Below are positions 18,998 to 26,866 of a stretch of 64,000 nucleotides of DNA, in pieces. The notes beneath the pieces are model-generated. The model was not told where the DNA came from. It was given only the letters and a program-made list of their open reading frames with translations, and made no database searches. Within the stretch, counting starts at the first letter, position 1. Each line of letters begins with the position of its first letter. The position numbers and the translations under genes were made by a program. Source of the stretch: Candidatus Blautia faecipullorum (GTDB lineage Bacteria > Bacillota > Clostridia > Lachnospirales > Lachnospiraceae); assembly GCA_019115125.1 (NCBI GenBank), contig DXEG01000001.1, positions 1 through 64,000 on the forward strand, given 5' to 3'.

Positions 18998-19531
18998 ATG
19001 GACAAATTATTCGATTATAATATTCTGTTGATTGGTTTTATGGGCGCGGGAAAAAGCACGGTAGCCGGTTATCTGGAAAAGACGTATTCTATGGATGTCG
19101 TGGAGATGGATCAGATCATTGCCCAGAGGGAGGGGATGAGCATTCCCGATATCTTTAAGATACATGGGGAAGAGTATTTCCGCGATCTGGAAACCAGCCT
19201 GCTGATCGAGATGCAGTCCAGAAGCAATGTGGTGATCTCCTGCGGGGGCGGCGTCCCCATGAGAGAGAGAAATATAAAAGAAATGAAAAAAAACGGGCGG
19301 GTGGTGCTTCTTACGGCGAAGCCGGAGACGATTCTGGAACGTGTCAGAGACGATCATAACCGTCCGCTTCTGGAAGGAAACAAAACAGTAGACTATATTG
19401 CGGAGCTGATGGAAAAACGCCGGGAAAAATATGAGGCCGCGGCGGACATTACGGTTGAGACAGACGGCAGAACAGCCGGAGAGATCTGCGAAGAGATTGT
19501 GGACAAAATGCACAAATTCATCTCAGAATAA
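18998..19531 (+). CDS. aroK: Shikimate kinase
   Basis: Phosphorylates shikimate in aromatic amino-acid synthesis. The 177-residue protein has Walker A GAGKST, the substrate-binding Asp and Arg region (VVEMDQII and FRDLE), the CGGGVP loop, and the lid-region Arg near NRPLLEG. Length is normal. It is followed after 263 bp by aroE, the enzyme one step earlier in the pathway. Confidence 0.95.
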   Translation: MDKLFDYNILLIGFMGAGKSTVAGYLEKTYSMDVVEMDQIIAQREGMSIPDIFKIHGEEYFRDLETSLLIEMQSRSNVVISCGGGVPMRERNIKEMKKNGRVVLLTAKPETILERVRDDHNRPLLEGNKTVDYIAELMEKRREKYEAAADITVETDGRTAGEICEEIVDKMHKFISE

Positions 19532-19794
19532 GAGTGCGTTCTGGAAAATCCCGAAAGAGAGATAACGGCTGAGAAGACACAAGTCGTGCTCCGGAGGAAC
19601 CCTGAGAGAAAGACGGCGGCAGCCAGTGCGGTTGGAGAGAGCTGTGAAAAAATTATCAGCAAAATTCGCGGTATTCCGGGAAAACAAAAGTCTGACGCGC
19701 GGATCCTGCGGGGCAGGAGCCTTCGACGGAAAATACGGCAGAAAGCGGCAGAGATAGCTGCTGAATATAGAAAGGCAATAAGGAGGAGTGAAAG
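19532..19794 (+). other. Gap between aroK and aroE
   Basis: A GTG-started frame (19586-19810, 74 codons) fills most of this gap and would encode an Arg/Lys-rich peptide. It lacks a clear ribosome binding site and recognisable domain and overlaps the aroE start, so it is not called. No terminator is evident, so aroK and aroE are probably cotranscribed. Confidence 0.35.
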
Positions 19795-20682
19795 ATGGAG
19801 CAGAGGATAAAGGGAACAACAGGCCTGATGGGGCTGATCGGAAGTCCGGTAGGACATTCCGGATCACCGGAAATGTACAATTTCAGCTTCCGCTATCATA
19901 ACCTGGATTATGCATATCTGGCCTTTGATATCAAAGAGGATCAGGTAAAGGAGGCTCTTGAGGCAATACGCCTTTTCCGCATGAGGGGCTGCAACGTGAC
20001 CATGCCCTGCAAGAATGAAGCGGCGAAATATATGGACGAGCTGTCCCCGGCCGCAAGAATCATCGGAGCGGTCAATACCATTGTCAATGATAACGGGAAG
20101 CTGACCGGACATATTACGGACGGCACCGGGTTCGTGCGGAATCTCAGAGAGCACGGAGTAGAGGTCAGAGACAAGAAGCTCGTGGTGCTGGGGGCCGGAG
20201 GGGCGGCTACAGCCATTCAGGTGCAGTGCGCTCTCGACGGAGCCAGAGAAATCTCTATTTTTAATCCGGACGATCCTTTCCTCGCGAGGGCAAAATCCAC
20301 AGCGGAAAAGCTCAGCAAGGAAAGACCGGAATGTAAGGTACGGGTGTTCTGCCTGGAGGACCAGGAGAGACTGAAAGCGGAGATCGCGGAAGCGGATATT
20401 CTTGTAAACGGCACGCTGGCGGGAATGAAGCCCCATGAGGAAGTTTCGCCGATTACCGATACATCCGTGTTCCGTCCGGAGCTTGTAGTAGCGGATGTAG
20501 TTTATAACCCTGAGGAAACGAGACTTCTGCGGGAAGCAAAGGAAGCGGGATGCAAAACCGTAGGCGGAAAGGGAATGCTCCTGTGGCAGGGCGCCGCCGC
20601 CTATAAGCTGTATACCGGCCTTGAGATGCCCGCTGAGGAATATCAGAAATTCCAGGCGGAGAATGAGGCGGAGAAGGCATGA
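19795..20682 (+). CDS. aroE: Shikimate dehydrogenase
   Basis: Reduces 3-dehydroshikimate with NADPH. The 295-residue protein shows the substrate site GSPVGHSGSPEMYN, the catalytic lysine region (CNVTMPCKNEAA), the GAVNTIV motif, and the nucleotide-binding GAGGAA loop. The C-terminal GKGMLLWQGAAAYKLYTG is characteristic. ATG follows AAGGAGGAG. A strong terminator lies 25 bp after the stop. Confidence 0.95.
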   Translation: MEQRIKGTTGLMGLIGSPVGHSGSPEMYNFSFRYHNLDYAYLAFDIKEDQVKEALEAIRLFRMRGCNVTMPCKNEAAKYMDELSPAARIIGAVNTIVNDNGKLTGHITDGTGFVRNLREHGVEVRDKKLVVLGAGGAATAIQVQCALDGAREISIFNPDDPFLARAKSTAEKLSKERPECKVRVFCLEDQERLKAEIAEADILVNGTLAGMKPHEEVSPITDTSVFRPELVVADVVYNPEETRLLREAKEAGCKTVGGKGMLLWQGAAAYKLYTGLEMPAEEYQKFQAENEAEKA

Positions 20683-20712
20683 GATTGTTTTAAAAGATTT
20701 GGAAAAAACGGA

Positions 20713-20759
20713 GCTGTCGCGTCAATGATTAAAAATCATAGATGCGGCAGCGTTTTTTT
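20713..20759 (+). terminator. aroE terminator
   Basis: GCTGTCGC (20713-20720) pairs with GCGGCAGC (20744-20751), followed by seven Ts. An inner ATGATT/AATCAT stem extends the hairpin. Confidence 0.85.
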
Positions 20760-20797
20760 GCCTTTTTTTAATCAGAGTGAGATGAGATAAACTGAAA

Positions 20798-20850
20798 TTA
20801 CAATATTAGAGTTAAAACTACAATACTGCAGGTGCAAAATATGATAAGTT
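20798..20850 (+). promoter_or_regulatory. Glycoside-regulon operator and promoter 1 (GH2 operon)
   Basis: Half-sites TTACAAT (20798) and CTACAATAC (20818) are 20 bp apart, measured from ACAA to ACAA. An extended -10 (TG at 20842-20843, TAAGTT at 20845-20850) lies exactly 22 bases from the second ACAA. There is no good -35 match. The same layout occurs at 29671-29723, 31091-31143, 33937-33989 and 35588-35640. Confidence 0.8.
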
Positions 20851-20895
20851 TTATTAAATAATAATAGCATACATATTGTCTGATAGGAGGTCACA

Positions 20896-23418
20896 ATGAA
20901 TAAAGTATCACTAAATCAAGACTGGCTGTTTGTCAATGGAACCATAACAATGATGGAACTCTTTACTGGAGGAGAAGAAAAGATTCAGCATATCGATCTT
21001 CCGCATGATGCCATGATATACAGAGATCGGACTCCAGATACGGCGAACGCGCACCAGACTGGATTTTATCCCGGAGGAGAGTATACATATCTGAAAAAAT
21101 GGAACATTCCAGAATCATGGAGGGACAAAAAGATCGTACTCGAATTTGAGGGAATTGCTGACACATGCCGGATCTACTGCAACGGAGATCTGGTGGCAGA
21201 AAATTACAATCCATATACAAGTGTATTTGTGGATGTGACCAGATACTTAAAATGGGGACAGGAAAATGAATTGAAAGCAGAAGTATGCAGTGTGGAGCGG
21301 TCCAGCCGATGGTACAGCGGAGCAGGTCTGTATCGACCTGTATATGCCTGGGTGGGCGGCCCGGCATATATTCCGGCACAAGGAGTACATATTTGTACAG
21401 AGGAGGCAACTTCCGAGATTGCCGCGGTAGAGATTGAGTTTCCGATTTGCAGCCATACCTTGTTTTCCGGCAAGATTCAGGCGATCATCTCCTTGGTTGG
21501 TCCTGACGGTAATACAGCTGCAAGGGAACAGATGTCTGTGACAGTTTATGGTGAAGATACACAGCGCTGTTATCAGAGGCTGGTGGTAGAACAACCGAAT
21601 TTGTGGAGCGATGAAGAGCCGAATCTGTATACATGCAAAATTGAACTTTACGAGGGAGAGAAAATACTGGACTGTTTCAGTCAGCCAGTGGGACTGCGTA
21701 CGATCAGGATCAATGCAAAACAGGGGCTTATGCTCAATGGAAAGGAAGTAAAACTGAGGGGAACCTGTATCCATCATGACAATGGTATTATCGGAGCAGC
21801 AGCTTTCCCAGATGCAGAATATCGTCGATGCAGGCAGATGAAAGAAGCAGGATTCAACGCTCTGAGAAGCTCCCATCATCCGATGGGGAAAGCAATGTTG
21901 GATGTTTGTGACCGTCTGGGGATGCTGGTGCTGGATGAATTGAGTGATATGTGGACGAGAACAAAAAATCAGCATGATTATGCCAACCATTTTCCGATAG
22001 TCTGGAAACAAGACGTAAAGAATATGGTTGAGAAGGATTGGAACCATCCGTGTGTGATCATGTATTCCACAGGGAATGAAATACCAGAAGCCGGTACGGC
22101 CAGAGGCGCCGAATGGAACCGCAGGATCAATGCGGAGATCAAGAGATTGGATCCCACGAGATATACTACGAGCGGAATAAACGGTCTTATGGCTGGGACA
22201 GACAGAATGATGGAAATTATGTGTCAGGCTTCAGGCATGACGCCGGAAGAGCTGACAGCGATGCAGATGGCGGATGGAGCGGAACAGGCAGATGCAGACG
22301 GGCAGAATCAGGCTGGGGCGGATGAAGTGAATGGAATGGCAGCAGTGATAGAAGGTCCATTAGCTGATGCAATCGCCACAAGTCCGATTCTGGAAGAGAT
22401 GATCGGAGAATTTGCTGATGCAACGGATGTTGCAGGATACAACTACCTGACAGCATTACATGAGGAGGATCATCGGAGACATCCGAATCGTGTCGTACTG
22501 GGAACAGAGACGTTCCCGGCGGATATCGTGCGGCTGTGGGATATCGTCCAGCACAATCACCATGTGCTGGGAGATTTTACGTGGACCGGATATGATTATC
22601 TGGGCGAAGCTGGATGCGGGGTCTTCCACTATGACGGCGGCGTGAACTTTTCAGCCCATTGGCCAGACAGACTGGCCGGAATCGGGGATATTGATATTCT
22701 TGGAGACAGAAAGCCGATCAGTTATCTCAGACAGGCCGTGTTCGGAATCGGGCACGATCCGGCAATCGGAGTTATGAGGATGGATAAGGATTGGAAGAAT
22801 GTCGTAAGGACCCCGTGGATGTGGAAGGATAATGTGGCAAGCTGGACATGGCAAGGATATGAAGGACAGACGGCAAGTGTGGACGTCTATGCCAATGCAG
22901 ATGAGATCGAGCTGTTTTTAAACGAGGAGAGTCTTGGCCGAAAAGATTTGGCCGGCGGATATATCGCAGTCTACGAAATTCCCTACTGTCCGGGAAAACT
23001 GGAGGCTGTAAGTTATGTAAACGGCGCTGCCGTCGGGAATACGATGCTCCAGACTGCCGGAGAAGCTGTAAAACTGTTGGCAGAAACCAGTCGCACGAAG
23101 CTTCCGGCGGATGGGGAAAGCCTTGCTTTTGTAAAAATCCGTCTGGCTGATCAGGATGGCAATATCAATAGGCAGGAGAGAAAGACAGTCTCTGTAAAGA
23201 CCGATGGCAATGTTGTTTTACAAGGATTTGGAAGTGCAGATCCGAGCTGTGAGGGCAGTTATCAGAGCGATACATGGCAAACTTATGATGGAACATTGAT
23301 GGCGGTGATAAAAGCAGGGAAAACTTCTGGAGAAGCAAAAGTCACTTTTACAGCGGATGGATGCACCCCGGTGACCGTGAAACTGCAAATTGGGGAGCAT
23401 ATCTGTCATGAGAGATAA
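20896..23418 (+). CDS. Glycoside hydrolase family 2 (beta-galactosidase-like)
   Basis: Intracellular retaining glycosidase of 840 residues. It begins with a GH2 sugar-binding jelly-roll (WYSGAGLYRPV near residue 139), then the immunoglobulin-like domain and the TIM barrel. The acid/base is Glu395 in STGNEIPE and the likely nucleophile is Glu538 in LGTETFP. C-terminal beta-sandwich domains resemble those of GH2 proteins with DUF4982-like tails. No signal peptide. Between the two catalytic residues lies a low-complexity stretch rich in Ala, Asp, Gln and Gly (about residues 457-482). It heads an operon with GH43 genes; exact sugar specificity (beta-galactose is likeliest) cannot be fixed. AGGAGG precedes the ATG. 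Confidence 0.9.
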   Translation: MNKVSLNQDWLFVNGTITMMELFTGGEEKIQHIDLPHDAMIYRDRTPDTANAHQTGFYPGGEYTYLKKWNIPESWRDKKIVLEFEGIADTCRIYCNGDLVAENYNPYTSVFVDVTRYLKWGQENELKAEVCSVERSSRWYSGAGLYRPVYAWVGGPAYIPAQGVHICTEEATSEIAAVEIEFPICSHTLFSGKIQAIISLVGPDGNTAAREQMSVTVYGEDTQRCYQRLVVEQPNLWSDEEPNLYTCKIELYEGEKILDCFSQPVGLRTIRINAKQGLMLNGKEVKLRGTCIHHDNGIIGAAAFPDAEYRRCRQMKEAGFNALRSSHHPMGKAMLDVCDRLGMLVLDELSDMWTRTKNQHDYANHFPIVWKQDVKNMVEKDWNHPCVIMYSTGNEIPEAGTARGAEWNRRINAEIKRLDPTRYTTSGINGLMAGTDRMMEIMCQASGMTPEELTAMQMADGAEQADADGQNQAGADEVNGMAAVIEGPLADAIATSPILEEMIGEFADATDVAGYNYLTALHEEDHRRHPNRVVLGTETFPADIVRLWDIVQHNHHVLGDFTWTGYDYLGEAGCGVFHYDGGVNFSAHWPDRLAGIGDIDILGDRKPISYLRQAVFGIGHDPAIGVMRMDKDWKNVVRTPWMWKDNVASWTWQGYEGQTASVDVYANADEIELFLNEESLGRKDLAGGYIAVYEIPYCPGKLEAVSYVNGAAVGNTMLQTAGEAVKLLAETSRTKLPADGESLAFVKIRLADQDGNINRQERKTVSVKTDGNVVLQGFGSADPSCEGSYQSDTWQTYDGTLMAVIKAGKTSGEAKVTFTADGCTPVTVKLQIGEHICHER

Positions 23419-23465
23419 AATATTTACCAGTGTTGCAGTTCCGCATTTCCAAAGGAGGATAAAGA

Positions 23466-24914
23466 ATGATGGAATACATAAACAAAAGGAATCCGATTCT
23501 TCCGCTTAAATATCATGTCCCGGACGGGGAGGCGCATATGATGCCGGATGGCAGGCTGTATGTGTACGGCAGCTATGACGCTCTGGATATGACGTACTGC
23601 AGCCAGAAGTATCATGTTGTATCTACAGGAGATATGGAGCATTGGACAGTTCATGGCGACGTGGCTTTCCATGCGCAGGACGTCCCGTGGATGGGGGATC
23701 CGCAGGCAAAGCGCTATCCGGGAATCGACTGGACTCATCCGACTCCGTTCCTGCAGAAGATGATAGATGCCATGCCGGAGGAGGTAAAGACTGCGGCTGT
23801 TGAAGCGCAAAAAGCAGAGGCGTCAAAAGCACAGGAAGGAGATGGAGCAGAATGTGAAACTCAGACTGCGGCAGCGCAAATGACGGATGGCTTTATGCAG
23901 GACAGAAAACAGGAGCTTCTTTTCGCGCCGGACTGCCTATACAGGAATGGGAAATACTATCTGTATTTCTGCATGTCTGACGACAGCGAAGGCGTGGCGG
24001 TGTCCGACAGACCGGAAGGCCCGTTTAAAAATCCTGTTCAGCTTCCGTGCGGAGGGATCGATCCTGCGGTATTCATTGATGATGATGGGCAGGCGTATTA
24101 TTACTGGGGGCAGGTATTCGCCCATGGCGTGAAACTCAATGATGATATGGTGTCGTTTAATGAAAATGAAATCGTGGATGACATTGTGACAGAAGAAGAA
24201 CACTGTTTTCACGAGGGATCTTCCATGCGTAAAATCGGTGACACTTATTACTATGTGTATGCGGATATGGAGCGGGGAAAGCCCACTTCATTAGGATATT
24301 CTACTGGAAAGAATCCTTTGGGTCCGTTTACATACAGAGGTATTATCATCGACAATGACGGATGCGATCCGCAGAGCTGGAATAATCACGGTTCCATTGA
24401 GTGTGTGGATGGACAGTGGTATGTATTCTATCACCGCTGCAGCAGAGGAACTCAGCAGTATAGAAGGCTGTGCGTTGAGAAGATCACGGTCAATCCTGAC
24501 GGTACGATAGATGAAGTGAAGATGACTTCTCAGGGAATCGGCGATCCGTTCGCGCCGGGAGAAAAGATCATGGGATATCAGGCGTGCGGACTGAAAGGAA
24601 ACTGCTGTATTGATGTTGACAATGATTACGGATATGAGGAAAAACTGACCAGGATATCAGATGGGGACGAAGCGGTGTTCCGCTATGTAAAAAGTGAAGC
24701 GGCATGGAAAGGGATTGAGATTACATGTACCGGCGGCGGAGTGGTCTCTGTATTTTTGAATGGGGAAAAGGCAGGAGAAGTACATGCTTCATGTGAGAAA
24801 GGAACTATTCAGACAATGAGCGCGCCGATCAACATGGACGCGGGAGAGTATGAGCTTCTGCTGAGATTTGAAAAGCCGGAGGAGCTGGAAGTGCTTTCAG
24901 TTACATTATTTTAA
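23466..24914 (+). CDS. Glycoside hydrolase family 43 with C-terminal beta-sandwich
   Basis: Family 43 five-bladed propeller enzyme of 482 residues; the family removes alpha-L-arabinofuranose, beta-xylose or beta-galactose units. Candidate catalytic acids are Asp in YHVPDGEAHM (base), Asp in GGIDPAVF, and Glu in CFHEGSSM (acid). A CBM6-like sandwich follows at about 375-482. No signal peptide. A low-complexity Ala/Glu/Gln stretch lies at about 105-145, between blades. The gene follows the GH2 gene by 47 bp with AAAGGAGG, and is part of the same operon. The first or second ATG (23466 or 23469) could be used. Confidence 0.9.
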   Translation: MMEYINKRNPILPLKYHVPDGEAHMMPDGRLYVYGSYDALDMTYCSQKYHVVSTGDMEHWTVHGDVAFHAQDVPWMGDPQAKRYPGIDWTHPTPFLQKMIDAMPEEVKTAAVEAQKAEASKAQEGDGAECETQTAAAQMTDGFMQDRKQELLFAPDCLYRNGKYYLYFCMSDDSEGVAVSDRPEGPFKNPVQLPCGGIDPAVFIDDDGQAYYYWGQVFAHGVKLNDDMVSFNENEIVDDIVTEEEHCFHEGSSMRKIGDTYYYVYADMERGKPTSLGYSTGKNPLGPFTYRGIIIDNDGCDPQSWNNHGSIECVDGQWYVFYHRCSRGTQQYRRLCVEKITVNPDGTIDEVKMTSQGIGDPFAPGEKIMGYQACGLKGNCCIDVDNDYGYEEKLTRISDGDEAVFRYVKSEAAWKGIEITCTGGGVVSVFLNGEKAGEVHASCEKGTIQTMSAPINMDAGEYELLLRFEKPEELEVLSVTLF

Positions 24915-24936
24915 GTTTGAGAAAGGAGTAACCTAA

Positions 24937-25664
24937 ATGGACAAGAAAAAAATATTTCCGGATGATTTTTTTATGGGGAGCTGCCAGTTCGGCAGTACAG
25001 ATAGAGGGAGCGTGGGATGCAGATGGAAAAACACCGAGCATCTGGGATACCATGCCGGCAGAGAAAATAAAAAGAGGAGAAAACTGCCATGTCGCGTGCG
25101 ACCATTATCACAGGTGGAAAGAAGATGTGGCGATCATGAAAAAACTTGGTTTAAAAGCGTACAGATTTTCTATCAGCTGGCCGCGGGTGATCCCGGAACA
25201 CGGCAAAGTCAATAAAAAGGGGCTTAAGTTCTACATTGATCTTGTCAACCAACTGCTGGAAGCGGGAATTGAACCAATGGTAACACTGTTCCATGCTGAT
25301 ATGCCGGTCAGAGAAAAGGCAATGTATTATTTCGCGAAATTTACATGGGAGAGATACGGGCTTCCTGTTCTGTTTACGGAAAATGGTTTTGCCAATATTG
25401 ATTTTGTCATGCTTAACGGGCGGGTGGGGGATCCGCAGAGAGCAGATTATATCCATCGGTATCTTGGGGAGGTAAAACATGCGCTCGAAGAGGGAATTCC
25501 GGTGATCGGATATTTATACTGGTCTTTATTGGACAACTTTGAATGGTTCCACGGATACGATATGCGGTTTGGGCTGGTTCATGTATCAGACGCAGAAGCG
25601 GACAATCAAGGATTCCGCATATTATTACGCAGAAATAATAAAAGCAAATGGAGCGATTATATAA
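24937..25664 (+). pseudogene. Broken GH1 beta-glycosidase gene (frameshifts plus internal deletion)
   Basis: Remnant of a family 1 beta-glycosidase. It starts KKKIFPDDFF, then a run of seven Ts at 24965-24971 shifts the frame; removing one T gives the family start FLWGAASSAVQIEG. Homology continues through YRFSISWPRVIP to LFHADMP, then jumps to KAMYYFAKFTWERYGLPV and the nucleophile motif TENG. About 230 residues are missing, including the NEP acid/base motif. Near 25595 the frame shifts again, and the natural tail DSAYYYAEIIKANGAII ends at a TAA at 25662-25664. It therefore cannot encode an active GH1. In the shifted frame the remnant reads straight into the next gene, but that gene has its own AGGAGG and ATG. 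Confidence 0.88.
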
Positions 25665-25687
25665 ATTTGCAGGAGGATTATAGAGAT

Positions 25688-26761
25688 ATGAGCAATAGTA
25701 TGAAGAACAACAGAATTTACCCGGGACAGACGATGAGAGATGAAAACGGGAACCGGATTCAGGCGCACGGCGCGGGGATGATCTATGACAATGGAACTTA
25801 TTACTGGTATGGTGAGAATAAAGAGTGTACCACGGGGAAGGACGATATCTGGACATGGGGGATCCGATTCTATTCCTCAAAGGATCTGGTCAACTGGAAA
25901 GAAGAGGGGCTGGTGATTCCGCCTGATACGGAGAATCCGGACTCCAGCCTGCATCCCTCAAAGCATGTGGACCGTCCTCATATCCTGTACAACAGGAAAA
26001 CAGAGAAGTATGTATGCTGGCTGAAGCTCAGTGAGGAGGAAGGCTATTTCGTGATCCTGAGTTCTGCGGACTTGCTGGGGCCGTACAGCATAGAGAAAGA
26101 CCACTACCGCCCGTTCGGAGTGTCGGTCGGTGACTTTGACCTCTGGCAGGATGAGGAGGGGAATGGATTCCTGTATTTTGAACACGATCACGCCGGGGTG
26201 ATCGCAACAGGTCTGACTGATGACTTTCTGGATGTTCAGGGAGAGTATCTGGATATGTTCACCGGGCTAAAGCCGCCGTATACGAGAGAGGCATGTACGC
26301 ATTTTGTCTATAAAGGCAGGCATTATCTGCTGACAAGCGGCATGATTGGGTATATCCCGAATCCAAGCGAAATTGCGGTGAGCGACAATCCTCTGGGATC
26401 GTATGAGGTGCTGGGAAACCCGCATATTGACGATGAGAGCAGCGCGTCCTTTAACAGCCAGATATCCTGCGTTTTTCAGGATCCTGCCCGACCGGGGGTT
26501 TATCTGGTGATGGCAGACCGGTGGGTGCCGGATTACGTCATGACAAAGGAACGTTATGAAAGGCTGGAACGGGTGATCACTTCACAGAGTAATCCGGACG
26601 TTCATCCCACAGAGGAGGATTATAAAGAAGCCATGAACGCACCATTTCTCGGAAACGCGAACACGTCCATTGCGGAATATGTATGGCTGCCGCTTAAGCT
26701 GGACGGGGAATACCCTGTGATCGAGTGGAAAGATGAATGGAGCGCTGAGGATTGGGAATAG
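25688..26761 (+). CDS. Glycoside hydrolase family 43-like protein
   Basis: A 357-residue propeller protein of the GH43 or closely related superfamily. Features are IQAHGAGMIYDNGTYYWYGE (blade one), DRPHILYN and GDFDLWQDEEG (the second acidic position), and YTREACTHFVYKGRHYLLTS (the region of the acid Glu). No signal peptide. The start at 25688 follows AGGAGG at 25671-25676 and separates it from the GH1 remnant, although the frame is open upstream. It is the last gene of the GH2 operon, before a bidirectional terminator. A galactan- or arabinan-directed activity is plausible but unproven. Confidence 0.85.
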   Translation: MSNSMKNNRIYPGQTMRDENGNRIQAHGAGMIYDNGTYYWYGENKECTTGKDDIWTWGIRFYSSKDLVNWKEEGLVIPPDTENPDSSLHPSKHVDRPHILYNRKTEKYVCWLKLSEEEGYFVILSSADLLGPYSIEKDHYRPFGVSVGDFDLWQDEEGNGFLYFEHDHAGVIATGLTDDFLDVQGEYLDMFTGLKPPYTREACTHFVYKGRHYLLTSGMIGYIPNPSEIAVSDNPLGSYEVLGNPHIDDESSASFNSQISCVFQDPARPGVYLVMADRWVPDYVMTKERYERLERVITSQSNPDVHPTEEDYKEAMNAPFLGNANTSIAEYVWLPLKLDGEYPVIEWKDEWSAEDWE

Positions 26762-26787
26762 ACCAGTAAGACGAGTCTTGAAATTAT

Positions 26788-26829
26788 AACAACGCCGGTG
26801 TGTGGATTCCATACATCGGCGTTGTTCTT
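26788..26829. terminator. Bidirectional terminator between GH43 and GH78
   Basis: AACAACGCCG (26788-26797) pairs with CGGCGTTGTT (26817-26826), with the inner part also pairing through G-T wobbles. Convergent genes flank it. Confidence 0.75.
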
Positions 26830-26866
26830 TGAAGTAAATTGAAGTTTGTTTGAAGTAAATCAAAGA

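Noticed and set aside
19586-19810. GTG-started 74-codon Arg/Lys-rich frame between aroK and aroE
   Set aside because: No good ribosome binding site, no family resemblance, and it overlaps the aroE start.
24962-26761. A single 599-residue GH1-GH43 fusion protein
   Set aside because: The GH1 part has a frameshift at each end and a large deletion, its natural stop is visible in another frame at 25662-25664, and the GH43 part has its own AGGAGG and ATG.
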